In this document: piece by piece, positions 1-5,340 of the stretch
How the letters are laid out: every line of letters begins with the position of its first letter
Numbering within the stretch: the first letter of the stretch is position 1
Origin: JBFXDI01 sp050181295
GTDB taxonomy: Bacteria > Pseudomonadota > Alphaproteobacteria > Rhizobiales > Aestuariivirgaceae
Direction: 5' to 3'
DNA length: 7,188 bases
Assembly (NCBI GenBank): GCA_050181295.1
Contig: JBFXDI010000178.1
Location: forward strand, 1-7,188
Position numbers and translations under genes: made by a program
Notes under the pieces: model-generated
Seen by the model: the letters and a program-made list of their open reading frames with translations, nothing else
Database searches by the model: none
Told to the model about the DNA's origin: nothing

Positions 1-80
1 CGGATCGAGGCGCCTTCGGCTTGAAGTCGGGAAATCGTGCACCGCTCTTCCAGTGAGAGCTGGACGTAGCTTCCTCCCAT
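1..80 (-). CDS. IS30-family transposase, N-terminal 26 residues (cut by window edge)
   Basis: On the minus strand an ATG at 80-78 opens a frame that reads MGGSYVQLSLEERCTISRLQ and continues AEGASI to the edge of the window. This is the typical start of IS30-family transposases: a Y-x-Q-L-(S/T)-x-E-E-R-x-x-I block followed by the first helix of an N-terminal helix-turn-helix that binds the element's ends. The start is supported by a near-perfect ribosome binding site, GGGGAGG at 94-88, seven bases before the ATG. The catalytic DDE domain lies outside the window, so I cannot say whether the gene is intact. The enzyme would cut and join the insertion sequence ends. The family call rests on recognition of this short N-terminus only. 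Confidence 0.75.
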   Translation of the reverse strand, partial: MGGSYVQLSLEERCTISRLQAEGASI

Positions 81-125
81 CGCAGCACCTCCCCATAGAG
101 GTGTTGCACTTCGTTTGTGAACTCA
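1..125 (-). mobile_element. End of an IS30-family insertion sequence
   Basis: Upstream of the transposase start, the stretch 100-124 (minus strand begins GAGTTCACAAACGAAG and continues to CAACACC) looks like the terminal inverted repeat of an IS30-type element, sitting about 20 bases from the start codon as is usual for these compact elements. The boundary with host DNA is put near 124-126 because from 126 leftward-inverted palindromic host repeat sequence begins. The exact end and any 2-3 bp target duplication cannot be fixed because the other end is not in the window. Confidence 0.6.
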
Positions 126-193
126 GGCATCCCCTGGTGAATCTTCCGCGAGTCGCACCGCTTCAGGGGATGCCAGCCTGCGCTGGCATGACG
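126..193. repeat. Extragenic palindromic repeat, apparently interrupted by the IS
   Basis: Two overlapping inverted repeats are visible. ATGCCAGC (170-177) pairs perfectly with GCTGGCAT (182-189) around a CTGC loop. GGCATCCCCTG (126-136) pairs perfectly with CAGGGGATGCC (164-174) around 27 bases. Read on the minus strand the unit starts CGTCATGCCAGC, the same layout as the repeat at 6788-6857 (hairpin, then a CC-rich spacer, then a second hairpin). Here the second hairpin seems to have only one arm before IS sequence begins. The two pairings share 170-174, so they exclude one another. Confidence 0.6.
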
Positions 194-238
194 ATCGGTG
201 TGGACGAGCCAAGGCGACACACCCTTTGGCTTCCCGAG

Positions 239-339
239 TGTCACCCCGGAAACCGCGTCAGCGGTTGTCCGGGATCTTAAAGCGTGAGAGCGGTGGAAGC
301 AGGATCCTGGACCGGACCTTCGGTCCATCCGGGATGACA
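239..339. repeat. 101-bp extragenic palindromic repeat (BIME-like)
   Basis: The ends are inverted copies: TGTCACCCCGGA (239-250) and TCCGGGATGACA (328-339) match at 11 of 12 positions. Inside is a strong hairpin, 245-256 with 261-273, 12 pairs with one bulged G (267) and a GTCA loop. A second one pairs GGACC (314-318) or the overlapping GGACCG (309-314) with CGGTCC (321-326). Ends reading TGTCA(C/T)CCCGGA are common in dispersed palindromic repeats of Hyphomicrobiales. The element lies downstream of parE and could help end its transcript or protect its 3' end; that role is inference. Confidence 0.7.
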
Positions 340-362
340 AAATTGTTGGCTCGTCACAAGCC
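337..362 (-). terminator. Weak candidate terminator of parE
   Basis: About 27 bases past the parE stop, the minus strand reads GGCTTGTGACGAGCC (362-348), a 6-pair stem including one G-U pair with a 3-base loop. It is followed by AACAATTTTGTC, so the T run comes late. The stem is short, and the palindromic repeat just beyond could equally well end the transcript. Confidence 0.28.
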
Positions 363-388
363 AGCAGGAGAGCGCGGAGGCGGACCCC

Positions 389-2422
389 TCAGATATCCAG
401 TCCCTCCTCCGTCACGAACTCGGCGCGCTCGGAGATGAAGGCGAAGCGCAGCTCCGGCTTGTTGCCCATGAGCGCGTCGACCGCCTGGGTGGTGGTGTCC
501 CGCTCGCTCTCGCCGAGCTCGACACGCAGGAGGAGACGCCTGGCGGGGTCCATCGTCGTCTCCTTGAGCTGCGCCGGCATCATCTCGCCCAGCCCCTTGA
601 AGCGCGAGACGTCGATCTTGCCGCGCCCCGTGAAGACGGTCTTCACGAGCTCGTCCTTATGCGCATCGTCGCGCGCATAGGCGATCTTCGAACCTTGCGA
701 CAGGCGGTAGAGCGGCGGCACGGCCAGGTACAGATGTCCGCCATCGATCAGCTTCGGCATCTGGCGGTAGAAGAAGGTGATGAGCAGCGAGGCGATGTGC
801 GCGCCGTCCACGTCGGCGTCGGTCATCACGACGACCTTCTCGTAGCGGAGTTCCTCCTCGCGGTAGCTGGCGCCGGTGCCGCAGCCAAGGGCCTGCACGA
901 GGTCGGAAAGCTGCTGGTTCTGGGCGAGCTTCTCCTTGCCGGCGCTCGCGACGTTGAGGATCTTGCCGCGCAAGGGGAGCACGGCCTGGGTCTGGCGGTT
1001 CCTCGCCTGCTTGGCCGAGCCGCCAGCCGAATCGCCCTCGACGATGAAGATCTCCGAACCTTCGGTGGCCGAGGCCGAACAGTCGGCGAGCTTGCCCGGA
1101 AGCCTGAGCTTGCGGGTCGCACTCTTCCGCGAGACCTCTTTTTCCTGCCGGCGGCGGATGCGCTCCTCGGCGCGCTCGATGATCCAGTCGAGCAGGCGGT
1201 CGGCCTGCGCCGGGTGGCCCGCGAGCCAGTGGTCGAAATGGTCGCGCACCGCGGCCTCGACGAGGCGCGAGGCCTCGGGGCTCGAGAGCTTCTCCTTGGT
1301 CTGGCCCTGGAACTCGGGCTCGCGGATGAAGATCGAGAGCATGGCGCCGGCGGAGGCCATCACGTCGTCGGGCGTGATGAGCGAGGCACGCTTTCGACCT
1401 TTCAGCTCCGCGTAGGCCTTGAGCTGGCGTGACAGCGCGGCCCTGAACCCCTGCTCGTGCGTGCCGCCTTCGGACGTCGGCACGGTGTTGCAGTAGGAGG
1501 AGACGAAGCCGTCGCCCGCATACCAGGCGACCGCCCATTCGACCGAGCCGTGGCCGCCGGGCTTCGCCACGCGGCCCGAGAAGATGTCATCGGCGACGCG
1601 CGCCTTGCCTTCGATGGCCTCGGCCAGGAAGTCGGTAAGCCCGCCCGGGAAGTGAAGCACGGCCTTGGGCGGCGTCGGGTCCTTGGGGTCGAGGTGCTTC
1701 GGGTCGCAGGACCAGCGGATCTCGACGCCGCCGAAAAGGTAGGCCTTGGAGCGCGCCATGCGGTAGAGCCGCTCCGGCTTGAAGCGCGCGCCCTTGGAAA
1801 AGATCTGCTCGTCCGGCCGGAAGCGCACCTTGGTGCCGCGACGGTTGTGCGCGCGCCCGAGGTTCTCGAGCTTGGAGGTGGGCTTCCCGCGCTTGTAGGT
1901 CTGGCGGTAGAGCGTCTGGCCGCGCGCCACCTCGACCTCCAGCACCTCCGAGAGCGCGTTCACGACCGAGACGCCTACGCCGTGCAGACCGCCCGAGGTC
2001 TCGTAGGCGCCGGAATCGAACTTCCCGCCCGAGTGAAGCGTCGTCATGATGACTTCGACGGCCGACTTGTCATTCAACTTCGGATGCCGGTCGACCGGCA
2101 TGCCGCGCCCGTTGTCGTTGACCGAGAGGAAGCCGTCGGCGTCGTAGTCAACCTCGATGAAGCTCGCATGGCCCGCGACGGCCTCGTCCATGGCATTGTC
2201 GATCACCTCGGCGAAGAGGTGGTGCAGCGCCTTCTCGTCGGTGCCGCCGATATACATGCCCGGCCGGCGCCGCACCGGCTCCAGGCCCTCCAGCACCTCG
2301 ATATGGGCGGCGGTATAGGCATCCTCGGCCGTCTTCTCGCGCGGCTTCATCGCGCGGGCCTTCGCGGTGCCCGGAGAAACTTCCGCCTCGAGGCGGTCGA
2401 ACAGGTCATGAACCTTGGCCAT
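389..2422 (-). CDS. parE: DNA topoisomerase IV subunit B (ParE)
   Basis: This 677-residue protein is the ATPase subunit of topoisomerase IV, which with ParC decatenates daughter chromosomes and relaxes supercoils in the cytoplasm. It has the full type IIA B-subunit layout. The GHKL ATPase has EVIDNAMDE (72-80, with the general-base Glu72 and Mg-binding Asn76), NDNGRGMP (102-109), the Gly-rich lid GGLHGVGVSVVNALS (144-158) and the transducer QTK motif (374-376). The TOPRIM metal site follows with EGDSAGG (462-468), PLRGKILNV (483-491) and DADVD (535-539), and FKGLGEM (608-614) sits near the C-terminus. AKQARNRQTQAVLPLRGKIL and the length, well short of the roughly 800 residues of GyrB, point to ParE rather than GyrB. 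The ATG at 2422 has only a weak ribosome site (GGAAAC directly before it), but the N-terminal DLFDRLEA stretch looks like other alphaproteobacterial ParE starts. No parC gene is nearby. Confidence 0.96.
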   Translation of the reverse strand: MAKVHDLFDRLEAEVSPGTAKARAMKPREKTAEDAYTAAHIEVLEGLEPVRRRPGMYIGGTDEKALHHLFAEVIDNAMDEAVAGHASFIEVDYDADGFLSVNDNGRGMPVDRHPKLNDKSAVEVIMTTLHSGGKFDSGAYETSGGLHGVGVSVVNALSEVLEVEVARGQTLYRQTYKRGKPTSKLENLGRAHNRRGTKVRFRPDEQIFSKGARFKPERLYRMARSKAYLFGGVEIRWSCDPKHLDPKDPTPPKAVLHFPGGLTDFLAEAIEGKARVADDIFSGRVAKPGGHGSVEWAVAWYAGDGFVSSYCNTVPTSEGGTHEQGFRAALSRQLKAYAELKGRKRASLITPDDVMASAGAMLSIFIREPEFQGQTKEKLSSPEASRLVEAAVRDHFDHWLAGHPAQADRLLDWIIERAEERIRRRQEKEVSRKSATRKLRLPGKLADCSASATEGSEIFIVEGDSAGGSAKQARNRQTQAVLPLRGKILNVASAGKEKLAQNQQLSDLVQALGCGTGASYREEELRYEKVVVMTDADVDGAHIASLLITFFYRQMPKLIDGGHLYLAVPPLYRLSQGSKIAYARDDAHKDELVKTVFTGRGKIDVSRFKGLGEMMPAQLKETTMDPARRLLLRVELGESERDTTTQAVDALMGNKPELRFAFISERAEFVTEEGLDI

Positions 2423-2503
2423 GTTTCCGTTTTATCGGCGCTTTCGGTGATTCGGATCGTCGACTATCGCATGCCCGCCGCTCGCCTGACGAGGCAGTGG
2501 AGA

Positions 2504-2533
2504 TTGGACTGAAAGCCGCCAAGCCGGTATAGT
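2504..2533 (+). promoter_or_regulatory. Candidate sigma-70-type promoter for the 100-residue exported protein
   Basis: TTGGAC (2504-2509) and TATAGT (2528-2533) are 18 bases apart. The -10 box matches the consensus at five of six positions, while the -35 box keeps only the TTG core. Transcription would begin near 2540, leaving a leader of about 24 bases that contains GGGGA (2549-2553) as a ribosome site, ten bases before the start codon at 2564. The same 141-bp gap must hold the parE promoter on the other strand, where I see no clear boxes. Confidence 0.5.
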
Positions 2534-2563
2534 GCAGACATCAGATATGGGGATTTCTCACCG

Positions 2564-2866
2564 ATGAACAGACCCTTGGCGCTCGGCCTCGCGGCCACGC
2601 TCCTGGCGCTCGGCCTTGCCGCGCCGGCGGAGGCCGGCAACAACGGCAATTCCCGCGACCCGACATTCCGGCTCCGGCACAGCGAGACGGACTTCGTGAA
2701 GCGCTATCCGGGCGATCAGGCGCTGGGCGACGGGGCGGTGCGCATGCAGGGCCCCGAGAAGGGCCCCTATATCGAGCGCTGCTACTGGACCATGAACAAC
2801 CCGTTCAACGACGTCCTCGGCCTGACCCAGCGCTGCATGCGCTACACGCTCGAGAACACCCAGTAG
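2564..2866 (+). CDS. Small exported protein of unknown function, 100 residues
   Basis: I do not recognise the family. Residues 1-24 form a clear Sec signal peptide: MNRP, a hydrophobic Ala/Leu run (about 5-20), and the signal peptidase I site AEA|GNN after residue 24. There is no lipobox cysteine, so the 76-residue mature protein should be soluble in the periplasm or released. It has two cysteines (C73 and C91) that could form a disulfide framing the segment YWTMNNPFNDVLGLTQR, and a polar, charged N-terminal half. It has its own candidate promoter and ribosome site, and codon use fits the neighbouring genes, so I regard it as a real gene. It is transcribed divergently from parE and lies 169 bases before a second small exported protein. 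It could belong to a conserved hypothetical family restricted to Hyphomicrobiales; that is inference. Confidence 0.8.
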   Translation: MNRPLALGLAATLLALGLAAPAEAGNNGNSRDPTFRLRHSETDFVKRYPGDQALGDGAVRMQGPEKGPYIERCYWTMNNPFNDVLGLTQRCMRYTLENTQ

Positions 2867-2953
2867 CCCTACCGAATCGGGCGATTCACCAAAAGCGGAC
2901 CGTCCTGAGCCGCCGCGTCTGTTTGCCGTTCAGGCAGCGCCGCGAGCATGGTA

Positions 2954-3001
2954 TTTTCCAGCCGTCTTCAAGGCAGGTCGCTGGGACGGCCGGCTGGAAA
3001 A
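2954..3001 (+). promoter_or_regulatory. Leader inverted repeat with alternative pairing, upstream of the Gly/Tyr-rich protein
   Basis: TTTTCCAGCCG (2954-2964) and CGGCTGGAAAA (2991-3001) are perfect 11-base inverted repeats separated by 26 bases. A second pairing, GCCGTC (2961-2966) with GACGGC (2985-2990), uses part of the left arm, so the two stems compete. No T run follows, so this is not an intrinsic terminator. It ends 19 bases before the ribosome site of the gene at 3036. It may be a leader RNA structure or a protein-binding operator; the sequence alone cannot decide. Confidence 0.5.
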
Positions 3002-3035
3002 GGCAAGCAGCGAGCAACCGAGGAGAGACCTCATC

Positions 3036-3317
3036 ATGCTGAAGAAGACAGCGCTCGGGGCCGCCGTCGCGGCGGCGATCGGAGCGATCGGACTGTTCGG
3101 CGGGGCACCCACCGCCCAGGCCGGCATCAACTTCAACATCATCGTGCCGGGCTTCTATGTCGGCCCGCCGCGCTACTACTATGGCGGCTACTGGGCGCCT
3201 GGCTACTATGCCGGGGGCGTCTATCGCCCGAGATACTACCATTACAGGACCGGGCACTATAAATGCCGCCGCTGGCTCGACCACCGGGGCCGCAAGAAGC
3301 ACAAGTGCTGGCGCTGA
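3036..3317 (+). CDS. Small exported Gly/Tyr-rich protein with basic C-terminus, 93 residues
   Basis: Family not recognised with certainty. A Sec signal peptide covers residues 1-29: MLKK, a hydrophobic Ala/Gly/Ile core, and the cleavage site AQA|GIN. The mature 64 residues fall in two parts. Residues 30-70 are rich in Gly, Tyr and Pro (GFYVGPPRYYYGGYWAPGYY), with no acidic residues. The tail 71-93 is very basic (about ten Lys, Arg and His besides CRRW and KHKCWR), with two cysteines, C77 and C91. Such Gly/Tyr-rich exported proteins are common in Rhizobiales, and a surface or envelope role is plausible but unproven. The start is firm: AGGAGAG (3021-3027) lies eight bases before the ATG. The gene sits between a structured leader and an intrinsic terminator, so it looks like its own transcription unit. 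Confidence 0.8.
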   Translation: MLKKTALGAAVAAAIGAIGLFGGAPTAQAGINFNIIVPGFYVGPPRYYYGGYWAPGYYAGGVYRPRYYHYRTGHYKCRRWLDHRGRKKHKCWR

Positions 3318-3343
3318 GCGCGCCCGCGCAATCTGCGGTTTAG

Positions 3344-3389
3344 GGAGGCGCGAGCAGCGCCTCCTTCTCATTCTGCATCTTTTCTTCCG
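3344..3389 (+). terminator. Intrinsic terminator after the Gly/Tyr-rich protein gene
   Basis: GGAGGCGC (3344-3351) pairs perfectly with GCGCCTCC (3357-3364) around the 5-base loop GAGCA; a G-U and an A-U pair can extend it. T-rich sequence follows (TTCTCATTCTGCATCTTTTC from 3365). It lies 26 bases past the stop at 3317 and about 50 bases before the next gene, so it would separate the two units. The T run is interrupted, so strength is uncertain. Confidence 0.55.
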
Positions 3390-3414
3390 CCACACGTTGC
3401 GGCATTGTCGCCAA

Positions 3415-5178
3415 ATGATCAGCCGCCAGACAATCTTCCAGGGCGACCGGCTTCCCGAACTGGAAAGCCTCATCGCCGCAGGGCGCGAGCGCGCCCGTCA
3501 CGTGCAGGCTCCCGCCGGCACCTTCCTCAGCCACTACAATGCGGAGAGCGAGGCCGCCTACAAGCGCGAGGCGATGGAAAGCGGGCGCATCATGCAGCAC
3601 GCCCAGATCGGCTTTCGCGACAAGCAACGATCGCGTGAGGCCTGGGCCGAGATCTACGAGTCGCTCCAGAAGCGGAACGTGCGGGTCGACCGCTACGGCA
3701 TCTCCTTCGACTGGACCATGGGCCTTCCGCGAGAGCTCCGGAAATCGGTGCCGGCCGGCACCGGCATGCTGCTCGACACGCCTGAGGATTTCCTGAAGCT
3801 CGCCGACATGGCGCCCGTTGCGCCCCATTTCGGCGACTTCATCATGGGCTTCCCTTCAGCGCTCGAGAACACCGAAGCGGCACTCCTGGCCGGCTCCACC
3901 TCGATCGGCAATCTCGGGCAGTACTTCTCCTTCCGCCTGCCCGACTGGGACGATGACGTTGCCACCACCACGGCGACCGTCACCGCGCTGGCGCTCATCG
4001 CAGCGCAGGAACGCGAGGTGCTCGTCCACTCCAACCTCGACGACGGCTACGGCGCCATCTTCACCGACGTCTCGTCGATCCTCGGCCTCGCGATCATCGA
4101 GCGTTACATCATCGAGGACCTGCTCGGAGCGCGGATTTCGCATTGCTGGGGCCACCACTTCACCGATCCCATGCGCCGCATGGCCTTCCACCTCGCACTG
4201 TCGCAGGTGACCTCCTTCCCCGGCACCATGGTCTACGGCAACACGGTGGGCTACCGGGGCAACGCCTCGGAAAACTATGCGAGCCTTGCGAGCTATCTCC
4301 TGACCGACGTCCAGGGCCAGCGCATCAAGGCCTCCGGCCATGCCATCAATCCCGTGCCCGTCACCGAGAACGTGCGGATTCCCGACACGGACGAGATCAT
4401 CGAAGCGCAGCTCTTCGCGGCGCGTCTCATCGAGCATGGCGGCAGCTACGACGGCCTGATCTCTCCCGAGGCGCCGGCGGCGCTTGCCGAAGAGATCATG
4501 GCAGGCGGCCGGCGCTTCCACGCCAACGTCATGCGGGGGCTCGAGGAGGCGGGCGTCGACACGAGGAACGCCTTCGAGATGCTCCTGGCGATCAAGCGCA
4601 TCGGCGGCAAGCGGCTGGAGCAACATTGGGGCGCTGGCGTCTCGGACGAGACGGCGCCGCGCGGAAGGCGCGCCGTGGTGGAAGCCTCCTTCGTGGAGGA
4701 ACTGGCCACGCTCGCCCGCGACCGGGCGGAACGCATCGAGGCCGGCGCCCGCAGCAAGGTGCAGAAGCTCAAGCCGAAGCTCATGGTGGCGACCACCGAC
4801 GTGCACGAGCACGGCAAGATGGCGCTGGAGCAGGTCTTCCGCACCATCGGCATCCAGCTCATGGACGGCGGCGTGTCCGTCGATGCGGACGATCTCGCGG
4901 ACGCGGTGCAGTCGGACGCGCCGGACGCCATTCTGGTCTCATCCTACAACGGCATCGCGCTCGACTATTTCCGCGCGCTCGCCAAGGCGCTCGCCGACCG
5001 GAACCTCAAGACGCCGATCCTCATCGGCGGCAGGCTCAACCAGGTGCCCCAGGGCTCGAACACGTCGCTGCCGGTGGACGTGACGGACGACCTCATCCGC
5101 GAGGGCGCCATCGTCTGCCGGGAAATCGAGGATGCCGTGCCGGCTCTGGCGGCGGCGCTTTCCGGTCGTTCCCGTTAA
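3415..5178 (+). CDS. Single-chain cobalamin (B12)-dependent mutase-like protein, 587 residues
   Basis: The C-terminal third (about 454-587) is a base-off/His-on B12-binding domain. DVHEHG (462-467) gives the DxHxxG motif with His464 as predicted lower axial cobalt ligand. After exactly 41 residues comes SSY (509-511), where the family usually has SxL, and after 26 more comes GG (538-539). This spacing is that of methylmalonyl-CoA mutase, glutamate mutase and methionine synthase. The region from about 90 to 440 is probably the catalytic TIM barrel. Its block PSALENTEAALLAG...LGQY (147-170) resembles by eye the glutamate mutase E chain; I cannot name a substrate. The protein has barrel and B12 domain on one chain, in the order of methylmalonyl-CoA mutase, whereas glutamate mutase uses two chains. 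The ATG at 3415 has no clear ribosome site. An in-frame TTG at 3397 is less likely, and earlier in-frame starts overlap the upstream gene. No chaperone GTPase or acyl-CoA gene is adjacent. The true reaction is unknown; a B12-binding sensor or methyltransferase is less likely given the long N-terminal part. Confidence 0.85.
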   Translation: MISRQTIFQGDRLPELESLIAAGRERARHVQAPAGTFLSHYNAESEAAYKREAMESGRIMQHAQIGFRDKQRSREAWAEIYESLQKRNVRVDRYGISFDWTMGLPRELRKSVPAGTGMLLDTPEDFLKLADMAPVAPHFGDFIMGFPSALENTEAALLAGSTSIGNLGQYFSFRLPDWDDDVATTTATVTALALIAAQEREVLVHSNLDDGYGAIFTDVSSILGLAIIERYIIEDLLGARISHCWGHHFTDPMRRMAFHLALSQVTSFPGTMVYGNTVGYRGNASENYASLASYLLTDVQGQRIKASGHAINPVPVTENVRIPDTDEIIEAQLFAARLIEHGGSYDGLISPEAPAALAEEIMAGGRRFHANVMRGLEEAGVDTRNAFEMLLAIKRIGGKRLEQHWGAGVSDETAPRGRRAVVEASFVEELATLARDRAERIEAGARSKVQKLKPKLMVATTDVHEHGKMALEQVFRTIGIQLMDGGVSVDADDLADAVQSDAPDAILVSSYNGIALDYFRALAKALADRNLKTPILIGGRLNQVPQGSNTSLPVDVTDDLIREGAIVCREIEDAVPALAAALSGRSR

Positions 5179-5220
5179 GCGTAACGCCGCTATCTGGCTG
5201 TTCTGTCGCGGGTTTCCGGG

Positions 5221-5250
5221 TTGACTTTCGGCCCGCGCGGCCTAATTAGT
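5221..5250 (+). promoter_or_regulatory. Candidate promoter of rhlE
   Basis: TTGACT (5221-5226) is a strong -35 box, matching consensus at five of six bases. The -10 region 16-18 bases further on is A/T-rich inside GC-rich surroundings (CTAATTAGT, 5242-5250) but is a poor hexamer in every register. Transcription would leave a leader of roughly 85 bases before the ATG at 5341, with a stem-loop in it. Confidence 0.4.
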
Positions 5251-5282
5251 GGTTCAATTGATGACGCCCGAAGGTTGGCGAC

Positions 5283-5305
5283 GTTCGATTCGGGCGAATC
5301 CGAAC
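5283..5305 (+). promoter_or_regulatory. Stem-loop in the rhlE leader
   Basis: GTTCGATTC (5283-5291) pairs with GAATCCGAAC (5296-5305) around the loop GGGC, nine pairs with one bulged C. No T run follows. It lies 35 bases before the helicase start codon in a leader that lacks an obvious ribosome site. Some RNA-helicase mRNAs are controlled through structured leaders, so this could be a control element, but that is inference. Confidence 0.4.
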
Positions 5306-5340
5306 AACACCTGTCGCCAGAACGGTTCATATTCCAACGC

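Noticed and set aside
53..438. Two short plus-strand frames in the left intergenic region
   Set aside because: They run through palindromic repeats and the IS end and have no ribosome site or recognisable product.
1457..2512. Long open frame of 351 codons on the plus strand
   Set aside because: It is antisense to parE; long open antisense frames are common in GC-rich genes, and the protein shows no family motif.
2874..2887. GAATCGGGCGATTC as terminator of the 100-residue protein gene
   Set aside because: Only five usable base pairs after allowing a 4-base loop, and no T run follows.
2923..2952. TTGCCG with CATGGT, 18 bases apart, as promoter of the Gly/Tyr-rich gene
   Set aside because: The -10 box is too far from consensus to support a call.
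3157..3414. 86-residue N-terminal extension of the B12 protein
   Set aside because: It overlaps the Gly/Tyr-rich protein gene in another frame and crosses its terminator; the extension is low-complexity.
5173..5186. CGTTAAGCGTAACG hairpin overlapping the B12 gene stop as a terminator
   Set aside because: Five weak pairs and no T run.
4143..5249. 368-codon plus-strand frame overlapping the B12 protein
   Set aside because: The product is Arg/Gly/His-rich shadow sequence, while the overlapping frame carries the exact B12 motif spacing.
5221..5340. 40-residue N-terminal extension of RhlE from the TTG at 5221
   Set aside because: RhlE proteins normally begin at MTFETLGLS, and the TTG falls in a better promoter -35 box.
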